A DNA stretch of 64,000 nucleotides from SIG440 sp045645805 (lineage in GTDB: Bacteria > Bacillota > Clostridia > Monoglobales > Monoglobaceae): positions 13,979-77,978 of the forward strand of contig JAZRJL010000083.1 of assembly GCA_045645805.1 (NCBI GenBank), written 5' to 3'. Position 1 is the stretch's first letter. Each line of letters begins with the position of its first letter. A program made the position numbers and the translations under genes. This document shows, piece by piece, positions 25,042-33,766 of this stretch. The notes beneath the pieces were generated by a model. The model searched no databases. It was not told the origin of the DNA and worked only from the letters and a program-made list of their open reading frames with translations.

Positions 25042-26792
25042 ATTAGCCTTGCCAACATCACCGCACACTCTGCCCTTGTGGCATTACCGCGGGGCAAAAA
25101 TGCTCCTGTTTCATAGCCTTGAAGAATACCCTCTTCAACAAGAACGGCTACACCATTCCTTGCATAATCCGAAACCTGATTTCCGTCGGTGAACTTTTTG
25201 TCAAGGTCTGTACTACCTTTTTCAGGCAGCTTACCCTGACGGCTCATTACACGATGGGCAAGGGTTGCCATATCCTCACGGGTAATCAAGCCCTGTGGGT
25301 CAAAAATTTTTCCGTCCCTGCCGTTTGTAAAACCAAGTGCCTTAGCAATTCCAATCTCTTTGTAATAGTATTTATCCTCGGTCACGTCCTCAAAATTTTC
25401 GTTAAACGGTACATTCTGCTTTGTAAGTCGCACCAGCATCACCATAAAATCAGCACGTGTGACCTGACGGCTGCAGCCAAAGCTCCCGTCGCCCATCCCC
25501 TTGACAATTCCGCTTTCATAAAGCTTTTCAATTGCTTCCTCTGCCCAGGGATAATCTTTTGTATCCCAAAACAGCCTTAACTCTGCAATGTTTTCATTTC
25601 TTAATGCTTCACTTATCTTTTTGTTTTGCGTAATACTTCCAAGCCTGTACTGCACAAAACCTTTACAATTTTTTAAAGCTTTTATTTGTCCAAGCTGTTT
25701 TTTAAGCTCTGCTATGCCCTTGTCGCCGTACCACACCGAGCTTTGATTTTCTTCCTCGGCAGCCTTGTAAACACCCTGACCTATGCACAGTGCCACGTCG
25801 GTACCTTCAACAGTATCACTCCACCATTTTGAAACCGTCTCAAAATTCGCGAGGGGGTGCCCGTTCTCCCAGTAAATTTGAGGGATAATAAGGTCCACAA
25901 GACCCTCCTTAACCCAAAGTCTTGTATCGGCATAATAGTCATAATACGCCTGCTTGCCGGTTGTATTGCTGCCATCGGGATGAGATTCCTTGTTTGCCCA
26001 TATCCCCGACGGACTTACCGAAAACATAATGTCCGACTTCTGCTTTTTTATAGCCTTGCCAAGCTCACGTACAAGCTTTGTGGTATTGTCACGTCTCCAA
26101 TCCCCTATTTCAGAGAATTTACCGCCATATTTTGAAAAGGTCTCGCTGTCAGGAAAGGCACTTGACGGATAGAAATAATCGTCAATATGAATTCCATCAA
26201 TGTCATAGTTTTTTACAAGCTCCACCGCCCCGTCAATCACCAGCTTAACAGACTCAGGCTCGCCGGGGTTTAAATAAAGCTTTCCGTCAGTATGTTTAAC
26301 CGCAAGATCAGGATATTTTTTTGCAATGCTTTGGTCGCAAAGACTTTCGCTGTCCGCAGCCGATGCAGTTATGCGATAAGGATTTATCCATGCGTGAAGC
26401 TTTATATCGTTTTTATGTGCAAGATCAACTATGTATAAAAGGGGGTCAAAACCGTCATTTGGTGCTGCTCCCTCGTTCCCTGTCAGATACCTTGACCAGG
26501 GATATATTTCGGACTTGTAAAACGCATCCCCCGAGGGTCTTACCTGCAAAAACAAGGTATTAAACCCGTGTGCCTTTGCATCATCAATCAGTTTTTCGGC
26601 GGACTTTTTCAATTCGTCAGAATTTTGTGTGGGTTTTTCAGGATAATCCATTGAATAAAGGGTTGCCGCCCACACACCACGGATTTCGCTGTCCACAGCA
26701 AGAACACCGCCGTTTTTGCCCTCAGGCAGGGCTGACCCGACAACACAAAGTATCCCCAAAAGAACACACATTGCTTTTATGGTTTTTGTCAC
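25032..26792 (-). CDS. Secreted glycoside-hydrolase-like protein (GHL10/YngK family) with C-terminal SLH domains
   Basis: A 586-residue exported protein. After the signal peptide (about 1-30) comes a GHL10/DUF187-type TIM barrel (EIRGVWAATLY, FNTLFLQVRPSGDAFY, WINPYRIT, DGIHIDDYFYP, MFSVSPSGIWAN), predicted to act on cell-wall or related polysaccharide. The C-terminal third holds SLH repeats (VTRADFMVMLVRLT, ITREDMATLAHRV, ATRAECAVMLARL) for attachment to secondary cell-wall polymer. GTG 26792 lies 6 bases after AGGTGAT and gives a cleaner signal peptide than the ATG-like start at 26819. Its stop codon lies inside repeat A2. Confidence 0.85.
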   Translation of the reverse strand: MTKTIKAMCVLLGILCVVGSALPEGKNGGVLAVDSEIRGVWAATLYSMDYPEKPTQNSDELKKSAEKLIDDAKAHGFNTLFLQVRPSGDAFYKSEIYPWSRYLTGNEGAAPNDGFDPLLYIVDLAHKNDIKLHAWINPYRITASAADSESLCDQSIAKKYPDLAVKHTDGKLYLNPGEPESVKLVIDGAVELVKNYDIDGIHIDDYFYPSSAFPDSETFSKYGGKFSEIGDWRRDNTTKLVRELGKAIKKQKSDIMFSVSPSGIWANKESHPDGSNTTGKQAYYDYYADTRLWVKEGLVDLIIPQIYWENGHPLANFETVSKWWSDTVEGTDVALCIGQGVYKAAEEENQSSVWYGDKGIAELKKQLGQIKALKNCKGFVQYRLGSITQNKKISEALRNENIAELRLFWDTKDYPWAEEAIEKLYESGIVKGMGDGSFGCSRQVTRADFMVMLVRLTKQNVPFNENFEDVTEDKYYYKEIGIAKALGFTNGRDGKIFDPQGLITREDMATLAHRVMSRQGKLPEKGSTDLDKKFTDGNQVSDYARNGVAVLVEEGILQGYETGAFLPRGNATRAECAVMLARLMRM

Positions 26793-26872
26793 GGTTTTAT
26801 CACCTTTCCTTTCTCGCACAGTATTTAATGACTTACATAAACTGTATATAAAAAGCTTTATGGAGGTTTAAT

Positions 26873-27352
26873 ATGCTTAATGTTTTTGATGCAATTGCCC
26901 GTATGACAGGAAGCCTTGAATACCCCGACATACACGGCACTGTAAAATTTCTTGAGGTTTCTGACGGCACCTGGGTCGAAGCCGAAATCTTTGGTCTGCC
27001 TGATTTCAGCGAAAAAACCGACAACTCGCCCCAGACAGGACCTTTCGCCTTTCATATTCACGAAAACGAAACCTGTGGTGCTCTTGCGGGGGATAATCCC
27101 TTTATGGCAGCAGGTGGACACTGGAATCCCGACGACCAGCCCCACGGCAACCACGCAGGGGACTTTCCCATACTTCTTTCAAACGGCGGAACGGCAAAAA
27201 TGCTGTTTTTTACCGACCGTTTTGTCCCCGACGAGGTAATCGACAAGTCGGTGGTAATCCATCTTTCTCCCGATGACTATACTACACAGCCCGCAATGGG
27301 CGGCAAGCGTATTGCCTGTGGCCAGATTGTTGCTATGTCAGAAAATATATAA
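26873..27352 (+). CDS. Cu/Zn superoxide dismutase family protein
   Basis: A 159-residue SOD-fold protein with apparently complete ligands: H61, H63 and H130 (copper), H83 (bridge), H91, H94 and D97 (zinc), C68/C149 for the disulfide and R146 of the active-site GGKRIACG. The H91-H94 loop is six residues shorter than in the classic enzyme. It has no signal peptide, which is unusual because bacterial SodC proteins are normally exported. It could be an active cytosolic dismutase or a metal-binding relative. Confidence 0.8.
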   Translation: MLNVFDAIARMTGSLEYPDIHGTVKFLEVSDGTWVEAEIFGLPDFSEKTDNSPQTGPFAFHIHENETCGALAGDNPFMAAGGHWNPDDQPHGNHAGDFPILLSNGGTAKMLFFTDRFVPDEVIDKSVVIHLSPDDYTTQPAMGGKRIACGQIVAMSENI

Positions 27353-27414
27353 CATTATTGTATAACATACATCCTCTGCCGTCAAGGCAAATATTGTCGA
27401 TTGGGTAAAACACA

Positions 27415-27448
27415 AAAGGCTGTCCTTTTAAAAAGACAGCCCTTTGTG
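27415..27448 (+). terminator. Terminator of the SOD-like gene
   Basis: GGCTGTC/GACAGCC stem with A- and T-rich flanks, 60 bases after the stop. Confidence 0.7.
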
Positions 27449-27614
27449 TTTGTGTGGCAACAATCATAATAAAAGATATAACATCTTTCCTTTATATGGT
27501 AGCATAACAATATACCATTGTTGTCTACATACGTATTCGCCATATTGCTGAATTTATAATATATCGGTTTGAGGCGTTATAGCGACCGGCATCCCCAACG
27601 TTACATTTTTCACC
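27449..27614. other. Unassigned intergenic stretch
   Basis: AT-rich sequence with a weak ACAATCAT.../...CATTGTTGT complementarity; no coding frame or known RNA recognised. Confidence 0.3.
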
Positions 27615-27728
27615 CACCTCACCACCGCTTTAACAAGCGGAGCCTCTCCTCAAGGAGAAGCCTTTGTTTGTATTTTTTACAAGGCTTCCCCTTGAGGGGA
27701 AGCTGTCACGAAGTGACTGATGAGGTGG
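27615..27728. repeat. Family B palindromic repeat, intergenic reference copy
   Basis: CACCTCA/TGAGGTG ends, CCGCTTTAACAAGCGG, CTCCTCAAGGAGAAGCC and CTTCCCCTTGAGGGGAAG hairpins; closest relative of the copy inside the PAP2 gene. Confidence 0.85.
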
Positions 27729-27743
27729 AAATTTTTCTTTTAT

Positions 27744-27927
27744 GAGGATAGGAAAAAATGATTCAGAATGAAAAAACGCCATCCCGAAGGCGTACTTTGT
27801 GTACTCCGAGAGGTGGCGTTTGTTTATAGCAAAAAGGTAACGGACCGTCGAGGACGCCGGTCCCTACAACATATTCTGGAAAAATTTGCAATTACCTTTT
27901 TGCGTTCTGGATTATTTTTACAGCCCC
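27744..27927 (-). repeat. Family A three-way-junction element, copy A3
   Basis: Outer stem GAGGATAGGAAAAAATGATT with the ATTATTTTTACAGCCCC end. P3 has the compensatory lower stem AAACGCCAT/GTGGCGTTT with conserved CCCGAAGG...CGAGAGG; P2 opens AGCAAAAAGGTAA, closes TTACCTTTTTGCG and carries a family E-like palindrome (GGACCG...CGGTCC). Ends 7 bases before the AI-2E gene stop. Confidence 0.8.
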
Positions 27928-27934
27928 TTTTAAA

Positions 27935-29020
27935 TTATTCTTTCCAAATCTTTATCTTCCCCGACTTCTGCAAGCCCACAAGAATATTTACCGTAACGGG
28001 GAAAAGTATCATTCCTAAAAATCCCATAAGTCTGTAACCCACATAGATTGCAAGCAAGGTAACAAGGGGATTAAGTCCAAGCTGGTCACCAACAATTTTG
28101 GGTTCGGTAAAGTTTCGCACTGCAAGAACAATCAAATAAAGCACAATAAGACCGATTGCAAGGAAGTAATTTCCCGTAATAAGAGCTACAATCGCCCAGG
28201 GGACTAAAATTCCGCCTGTACCGATTACCGGCAGAATGTCCGCAACGGCAATAAGTGCCGCAATGCCGATTGCGTTTTCGATTCCAAGAACAAAAAGTCC
28301 GATTGAAAGCTCGGTAAAGGTAATTACCCATATAATGGTATATGCCCGAAGATAGCCAAGCACCGTTCTGCCAATATGCTTTTTTGCATCGTCAAGAACC
28401 AGCCTTGCCCTTGGCGGAAGCTGATTTCCGAGAAAATCCATAACGCTTTTGTAATCCATACTGATAAATATTGATGCAAGAATTGTAAAAACAAATGAAA
28501 TAAAGAAGAATGGTATCTTTTTTGTAATTCCTGCAAGACCCGAAAGCATATTTGACGAAAAGCTCAGCACAAAGTCACGGATGCTGTCAGCGGCATTTTC
28601 AATCACAGCATAAATCTGTGCAAGGGTTTCGGGCGATATCCGTGATGCCATATCCTCAAGTGTTGTTATCATTGAATTAAAAAACGGCAAGAGACTGTTG
28701 TCATAATATGCGGGCAGGTTGGTAAAAAGATTCCTGAGTGAATCAGCAATTTTTGCACCAAGTCCCCATACAACCAGTACAATAACCGCATATTCAAAAA
28801 GTATAACCAACACTCCGGCAAGCTTTCTGTTCATTTTGGTAAGTCTCGAAAGACCCTTTACCGCAGGACGCGCCGCAAATGCAAGCAAAAACCCTATAAA
28901 AAAGGGCATTATCCAGTTTAAAACATACTTAAAACACAAAAAAACAATCACTGCAACAAGTGCAAAATACGCTGCATTGATAATAAATTCTCTGCGCTTC
29001 TCAATTTTTTCGTTTGGCAC
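27935..29020 (-). CDS. AI-2E family transporter
   Basis: A 361-residue membrane protein of the PF01594 family with about eight segments: two pairs at the N-terminus, a long hydrophilic loop with coiled character (about 100-170) and a C-terminal half with the signature GLNPLVTLLAIYVGYRLMGFLGMILFP. Members include Na+/H+ antiporters and putative autoinducer exporters, so the substrate is unknown. It is monocistronic and flanked by repeats. Confidence 0.85.
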   Translation of the reverse strand: MPNEKIEKRREFIINAAYFALVAVIVFLCFKYVLNWIMPFFIGFLLAFAARPAVKGLSRLTKMNRKLAGVLVILFEYAVIVLVVWGLGAKIADSLRNLFTNLPAYYDNSLLPFFNSMITTLEDMASRISPETLAQIYAVIENAADSIRDFVLSFSSNMLSGLAGITKKIPFFFISFVFTILASIFISMDYKSVMDFLGNQLPPRARLVLDDAKKHIGRTVLGYLRAYTIIWVITFTELSIGLFVLGIENAIGIAALIAVADILPVIGTGGILVPWAIVALITGNYFLAIGLIVLYLIVLAVRNFTEPKIVGDQLGLNPLVTLLAIYVGYRLMGFLGMILFPVTVNILVGLQKSGKIKIWKE

Positions 29021-29086
29021 AAAAACACCCTCTTTGGTAAAATATTTTTTATCTAATAGAAAATTGCATAATTACAACCAATTAAT

Positions 29087-29110
29087 GTAGGGATGGGGCT
29101 TGCTCCATCC
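29087..29110. repeat. Family E palindrome
   Basis: GTAGGGATGGGGCTTGCTCCATCC upstream of the AI-2E permease gene. Confidence 0.55.
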
Positions 29111-29136
29111 GAAGCATTTTTTTCATTATACAACAA

Positions 29137-29168
29137 CTGCCCCGACCCTGTCAACAGGTCGGGGCAGT
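29137..29168 (-). terminator. Terminator of the hrcA-prmA operon
   Basis: CTGCCCCGA/TCGGGGCAG stem 13 bases beyond the prmA stop codon; the T-tract on the minus strand is weak. Confidence 0.6.
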
Positions 29169-29181
29169 GATTTCTTCCATT

Positions 29182-30126
29182 TTAAAGAGTTGCCGCAAAG
29201 CACGCCCATTCGCCCATTGTGCGTTCACAGATTATTTTAAGTCCTGCTTTTTCAAGCTGAGCCTTTACCTCATCCTTGCGTTCAATTATAATTCCCGAGC
29301 AGATGAAAACTCCGTCTTCCTTCAAAAAGTCCTTTACATAACCCGAAAGGCTGATTATTACATCAGCAACAATATTTGCAAGGACAATCTCGTACTTATT
29401 CTCCGAAAGCTTTTGACAAAGCACCTTGTCCGAGGTGATATCCCCTGCAATGCCATGATAAATTTCACGGGGCAGCTTGTTAAGTTCAAGGTTGTTGTAA
29501 GCTGTTTCAACCGCCATAGGGTCAATATCAACAGCCGCTGCGTCTTTGGCACCAAGCAAAAGACCGATTACCGAAAGTATCCCCGAGCCACAGCCAAGGT
29601 CAAGGATTTTGTCGCCTTTTTCAAGATGCTTTTCCATTTCCTCAATACACATACGGGTACTTTCGTGCGAGCCTGTACCAAAGCTCATTCCTGGATTGAT
29701 TATAAACTTAACCCTGTCACTTTTGGGGACGTCCTCCCACTGGGGAACAATCAAAACCTTTTCGCCCACTTCAATTGGCTTAAAGTATTGTTTCCAGTTC
29801 TCGGACCAGTCCTCATCCTTGACCGCCCTTTGGTGAAAGGCTGTTTTTTCAAGGTTAAGTGCCGAAACCGCATCAATTGCCTGTTGCATCTCGGTTTCGC
29901 CCTCGGCATCATCGCCAAAGTATACCGTAATGCAGCTGTCGGCGGTCTTAAGCTTTTCAAGCTCCTCGTCAACATAATCCCAGTACTTGCGATTGTTTTC
30001 AAGAAATTCCTTAAAGTCGTCCTTGTCGGAAATTTCAACACCGGTAATTCCCAAATCATAAAGAACACCGCATATGGGGTCAATCCCTTTAGCCGTTGTG
30101 GTTATTTTTAGCTCTGTCCAGTTCAT
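29182..30126 (-). CDS. prmA: Ribosomal protein L11 methyltransferase
   Basis: Trimethylates ribosomal protein L11. The 314-residue protein has an L11-recognition domain at the N-terminus and a SAM-binding domain with NPGMSFGTGSHESTRM, LDLGCGSGILS and ANIVADVI. It is the last gene of the heat-shock operon, following dnaJ after 267 bases that hold a family A repeat; this order (hrcA-grpE-dnaK-dnaJ-prmA) is standard in Firmicutes. Confidence 0.95.
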   Translation of the reverse strand: MNWTELKITTTAKGIDPICGVLYDLGITGVEISDKDDFKEFLENNRKYWDYVDEELEKLKTADSCITVYFGDDAEGETEMQQAIDAVSALNLEKTAFHQRAVKDEDWSENWKQYFKPIEVGEKVLIVPQWEDVPKSDRVKFIINPGMSFGTGSHESTRMCIEEMEKHLEKGDKILDLGCGSGILSVIGLLLGAKDAAAVDIDPMAVETAYNNLELNKLPREIYHGIAGDITSDKVLCQKLSENKYEIVLANIVADVIISLSGYVKDFLKEDGVFICSGIIIERKDEVKAQLEKAGLKIICERTMGEWACFAATL

Positions 30127-30142
30127 AAAAGCTCTCCTTAAA

Positions 30143-30170
30143 ACGGGCGGATGTGGGCATCCGCCCCTAC
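30143..30170. repeat. Family E palindrome
   Basis: ACGGGCGGATGTGGGCATCC continuing into GCCCCTAC, between prmA and copy A4. Confidence 0.75.
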
Positions 30171-30206
30171 AAGATTGGTCTGAAAAAATTTTACATCCTC
30201 GTCAAA

Positions 30207-30394
30207 GAGGATAGGGAAAATTGAATCAGAATGAACAAACTGAACCCGAAGGCGTACTTGTGTACGTCGAGAGGTGAAGTTTGTTTATAGCAAAAAGATA
30301 TAATTATGCGAAAAATCGAACATCGTAAGATTTTTCTACCTATTTATATGAAATATTCTTTTCTTTTTGCGGTCTGAGCAATTTTTACATCCTC
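30207..30394 (-). repeat. Family A three-way-junction element, copy A4
   Basis: Outer stem GAGGATAGGGAAAATTG with CAATTTTTACATCCTC; P3 AACTGAACCCGAAGG...CGAGAGGTGAAGTT; P2 AGCAAAAAG...CTTTTTGCGG containing AAAAATC/GATTTTT. It abuts the dnaJ stop (30394-30396). A direct repeat of the right-end sequence (TTTTACATCCTC) lies just left of the element at 30190-30200. Confidence 0.85.
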
Positions 30395-31551
30395 TATTTC
30401 AAAAAATCTTTTACCTTATCCATAAAACTCTTTCTCTCATTATACTTTGCCGGCTCAACAGTGTCACCAAACTGACGAAGCAAATCCTTTTGCTTTTCGG
30501 AAAGGTTTTTGGGAATTTCAACATTTATTTTTACATACTGATTGCCCCTTGCACCATTGCCGTGAAGCTTTGGCACACCCTTGTCCTTTAAGCGGAACAC
30601 CGTACCTGTCTGCGTTCCCTCGGGGATGTTATACTTAACATTTCCGTCAATTGTGGGGACCTGAACCTCGGCACCAAGAGCCGCTTCAACAAAGGTAATG
30701 GGAAAGTCACACATAATGTCATAGCCCTGACGGGTAAACAGCTTATGCTTTTTAACACGGGTAACGACCAGCAAATCACCTGCCGGTCCGCCGTTTTTGC
30801 CTGCATCGCCCTGACCGCTTACCGAAATAATCTGCTCATTGTCAATGCCTGCAGGAATTTTCACCTTTACCTTTCGACTTTTGCGTACAGAGCCGTCACC
30901 ACGACAAGCCTTGCAGGGGTTGGTAATAATCTTACCTGTACCCGAACAAGTGCTGCAGGGTCTTGTACTCTGGAAGTTTCCAAACGCAGTCCGCTGAACG
31001 GTTGTAACCTGACCCGTACCATGGCACACATTACAGGTTGCAGGAGCAGTACCGCTTTCTGCACCGCTGCCACCGCAGGAATCGCAACGCTCGGTACGGT
31101 TTACGTTAAGTTCAATCTCGCAGCCAAAGCAGGCTTGCTCAAAGGTAAGGTCAACGGCATACTTAAGGTCACGGCCACGCTGTGGAGCGTTGGGGTTGCG
31201 CCTTGTCTGACCGCCGCCAAAGCCGCCGCCGAAAAAGCTGCTGAATATATCCTCAAAGCCGCCGCCAAAGCCGCCGAAGTCACCATAACCGCCGCCACCA
31301 AAGCCGCCCGCCTGAGGGTCAACCCCTGCGTGACCAAACTGGTCATAGCGTTGTTTCTTTTCAGCATCACTGAGGATTTCATAAGCCTCGGTTGCCTCCT
31401 TAAACTTTTCCTCGGCAGGCTTTGCCTTTTCGCCGGGGTTAAGGTCAGGGTGGTACTTTTTAGCAAGCTTTCTGTATGCTTTTTTTATTTCATCGGGCGA
31501 GGCACTTTTGTCAACGCCAAGCACCTCATAATAATCTCGTTTTTCAGCCAA
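30394..31551 (-). CDS. dnaJ: Chaperone protein DnaJ
   Basis: The Hsp40 co-chaperone of DnaK. The J domain (about 1-68, HPD motif in KYHPDLNPGEK), a long Gly/Phe-rich segment, four CXXCXGXG zinc motifs (CDSCGGSG, CNVCHGTG, CSTCSGTG, CKACRGDG) and the C-terminal substrate domain are complete. The likely start is TTG 31551, giving MAEKRDYYEVLG as in homologues, with GGTGA 6 bases upstream; the frame could extend to TTG 31563. It is fourth in the CIRCE-controlled operon. Confidence 0.96.
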   Translation of the reverse strand: MAEKRDYYEVLGVDKSASPDEIKKAYRKLAKKYHPDLNPGEKAKPAEEKFKEATEAYEILSDAEKKQRYDQFGHAGVDPQAGGFGGGGYGDFGGFGGGFEDIFSSFFGGGFGGGQTRRNPNAPQRGRDLKYAVDLTFEQACFGCEIELNVNRTERCDSCGGSGAESGTAPATCNVCHGTGQVTTVQRTAFGNFQSTRPCSTCSGTGKIITNPCKACRGDGSVRKSRKVKVKIPAGIDNEQIISVSGQGDAGKNGGPAGDLLVVTRVKKHKLFTRQGYDIMCDFPITFVEAALGAEVQVPTIDGNVKYNIPEGTQTGTVFRLKDKGVPKLHGNGARGNQYVKINVEIPKNLSEKQKDLLRQFGDTVEPAKYNERKSFMDKVKDFLK

Positions 31552-31596
31552 AATTGTCACCAACTGTCTGTTCTAAATTTATTTCTTTCAGCAGTA

Positions 31597-31620
31597 ACGG
31601 GGCGGTAATTAAGCCGCCCC
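31597..31620. repeat. Family E palindrome
   Basis: CGGGGCGG/CCGCCCC stem between dnaJ and dnaK. Confidence 0.6.
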
Positions 31621-31646
31621 CTTACAACCATTTATTACATACCCTA

Positions 31647-31753
31647 AGGCGCTGTAAAAATTGTTGGAGATTGGTTGAACCTAACCCGAAGCTGTGCTTT
31701 TTGCACTGCGAGCGGTGTAGTTCAGCCGATATGCTCAATTTTTACAAGCCTTA
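31647..31753 (-). repeat. Family A minimal copy A5 (no P2 arm)
   Basis: Outer stem AAGGCGCTGTAAAAATTG with CAATTTTTACAAGCCTT; it contains only the P3 hairpin, with GAACC/GTTC lower stem, conserved CCCGAAG...CGAGCGG loop and GTGC/GCAC tip. The dnaK stop codon is 1 base away. Confidence 0.8.
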
Positions 31754-31754
31754 A

Positions 31755-33599
31755 TTATTCGTTATCGTCTACTACCTTGTAGTCTGCATCAACCACATTA
31801 TCATCATTTGCTGCACCTGCTGCGGGGTCCTGCTGAGGCTGACCCTGTGCACCTGCCTGTGCCTGAGCATCAGCATAAAGCTTTGATGAAATCTCGTAGA
31901 ATTTCTTTGATACAGCCTCGGTTTGAGCCTTTACGCCTTCAACGTCAATTTCCTCAACTTTTAACATATCCTTAAGCTTATCTACCTCTGCCTGGATGCC
32001 CGCCTTTTCGTCTGCAGTAATCTTGTCACCAAGGTCAGCAAGGGTCTTTTCGGTCTGGTAAACCATATTGTCGGCTGTGTTTCTTGCATCAACAGCTTCT
32101 TTCTTTTTCTTATCCTCTGCTGCATATTGTTCAGCCTCTTTAACAGCCTTTTCGATATCCTCGTCTGAAAGGTTGGTGCTTGATGTAATTGTGATATCCT
32201 GACTGTTGCCTGTACCCATATCCTTTGCGGTTACGTGAACAATACCGTTTGCGTCGATGTCAAACGAAACCTCAATCTGAGGAACACCACGGGGTGCGGG
32301 AGGAATGTTGTTAAGGCTGAAACGACCGAGAGTTTTGTTGTAAGCAGCCATTTCTCTTTCACCCTGAAGAACGTGAACCTCAACGCTGGTCTGACTGTCA
32401 GCTGCAGTTGAGAAAATCTGACTCTTCTTTGTTGGGATTGTGGTGTTTCTGTCAATAATCTTTGTAAACACGCCGCCCATTGTTTCGATACCAAGAGAGA
32501 GAGGTGTTACGTCAAGAAGAACAAGGTCTTCAACATCGCCCGAAAGCACGCCTGCCTGAATTGCCGCACCGATTGCAACACATTCGTCAGGGTTGATGCC
32601 CTTGTGGGGTTCTTTACCGATAAGACGCTGAACAGCCTCCTGAACAGCAGGGATACGTGATGAACCACCAACAAGCAATACCTTGTCAATTTCAGCGGGC
32701 GAAATGCCTGCGTCTGAGATTGCATTCTGTGTAGCAATCATTGTCTTTTCAACAAGGTCAGCTGTAAGCTCATTGAACTTCTGTCTTGTAAGAGTAATGT
32801 CAAGATGCTTTGGACCTGTTGCATCTGCTGTGATAAAGGGCAGGTTTACGTTTGATGACATAACGCCCGAAAGTTCAATTTTAGCCTTTTCAGCAGCTTC
32901 CTTAAGTCTTTGAAGTGCCATTTTGTCGGTCTTTAAATCAATGCCGTTTTCCTTCTGGAATTCAGCTGCAAGATAATCGATAATTTTTTGGTCAAAGTCA
33001 TCACCGCCAAGCTTGTTGTTACCGCTTGTTGCCAAAACTTCAAACACACCGTCACCGATTTCAAGGATTGAAACGTCGAATGTACCGCCGCCAAGGTCGT
33101 ATACCATAATCTTTTGGTCGGTGTCCTTGTCAAGACCATAAGCAAGAGCTGCAGCTGTTGGCTCATTGATAATTCTAAGAACCTCAAGACCTGCAATCTT
33201 ACCTGCGTCCTTGGTTGCCTGACGCTGTGCGTCGCTGAAGTAAGCAGGAACAGTAATTACAGCCTGTGTAATTGTTTCACCAAGATAGCTTTCAGCATCA
33301 GCCTTTAATTTTTGAAGTGTCATTGCTGAAATTTCCTGAGGAGTGTACTTTTTGCCGTCAACGTCTACTTTGTAGTCAGTACCCATTTCACGCTTGATTG
33401 AAGAAATTGTGTTGGGGTTTGTGATTGCCTGTCTTTTTGCAACCTGACCAACAAGTCTTTCACCTGTTTTTGTAAATGCTACAACCGAGGGAGTTGTTCT
33501 TGCACCCTCAGGGTTTGTGATAACAGTAGGCTCGCCGCCTTCCATAACTGCTACACAAGAGTTTGTTGTACCTAAGTCAATACCTATAATTTTTGCCAT
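31755..33599 (-). CDS. dnaK: Chaperone protein DnaK (Hsp70)
   Basis: The ATP-dependent Hsp70. The 614-residue protein begins with GIDLGTTNSCVAVMEGG; the ATPase domain (about 1-360) carries YDLGGGTFDVSILE and LLVGGSSRIPAVQ, and the linker DLVLLDVTPLSLGIET leads to the substrate-binding domain. It ends in a low-complexity AQAGAQGQPQQ stretch and the acidic VVDADYKVVDDNE tail. It lies between grpE and dnaJ. Confidence 0.98.
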   Translation of the reverse strand: MAKIIGIDLGTTNSCVAVMEGGEPTVITNPEGARTTPSVVAFTKTGERLVGQVAKRQAITNPNTISSIKREMGTDYKVDVDGKKYTPQEISAMTLQKLKADAESYLGETITQAVITVPAYFSDAQRQATKDAGKIAGLEVLRIINEPTAAALAYGLDKDTDQKIMVYDLGGGTFDVSILEIGDGVFEVLATSGNNKLGGDDFDQKIIDYLAAEFQKENGIDLKTDKMALQRLKEAAEKAKIELSGVMSSNVNLPFITADATGPKHLDITLTRQKFNELTADLVEKTMIATQNAISDAGISPAEIDKVLLVGGSSRIPAVQEAVQRLIGKEPHKGINPDECVAIGAAIQAGVLSGDVEDLVLLDVTPLSLGIETMGGVFTKIIDRNTTIPTKKSQIFSTAADSQTSVEVHVLQGEREMAAYNKTLGRFSLNNIPPAPRGVPQIEVSFDIDANGIVHVTAKDMGTGNSQDITITSSTNLSDEDIEKAVKEAEQYAAEDKKKKEAVDARNTADNMVYQTEKTLADLGDKITADEKAGIQAEVDKLKDMLKVEEIDVEGVKAQTEAVSKKFYEISSKLYADAQAQAGAQGQPQQDPAAGAANDDNVVDADYKVVDDNE

Positions 33600-33637
33600 A
33601 ATAAATCACCTTTCATTTTTCTATTTTGATATATTAC

Positions 33638-33754
33638 AATCCCTCAGTCACTTCGTGACAGCTCCCTTTACACAAGGGAGCCTCCCTACTACATCATTAA
33701 GCCGCCCTCCTTGTGTAAAGGAGGGTGTCACACGAAAGTGTGACGGGAGGATTG
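33638..33754. repeat. Family C palindromic repeat between grpE and dnaK
   Basis: CAATCCCTC/GGGAGGATTG ends, internal GTCACTTCGTGAC, CTCCCTTTACACAAGGGAG, CCTCCTTTACACAAGGAGG-like and TGTCACACGAAAGTGTGAC hairpins; a shorter relative is at 55570-55622. Confidence 0.8.
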
Positions 33755-33766
33755 TTTTTACTTAAT

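Noticed and set aside
31101..31608. Long plus-strand frames opposite dnaJ and dnaK
   Set aside because: They are antisense shadows of strongly conserved chaperone genes, with no matching motifs.
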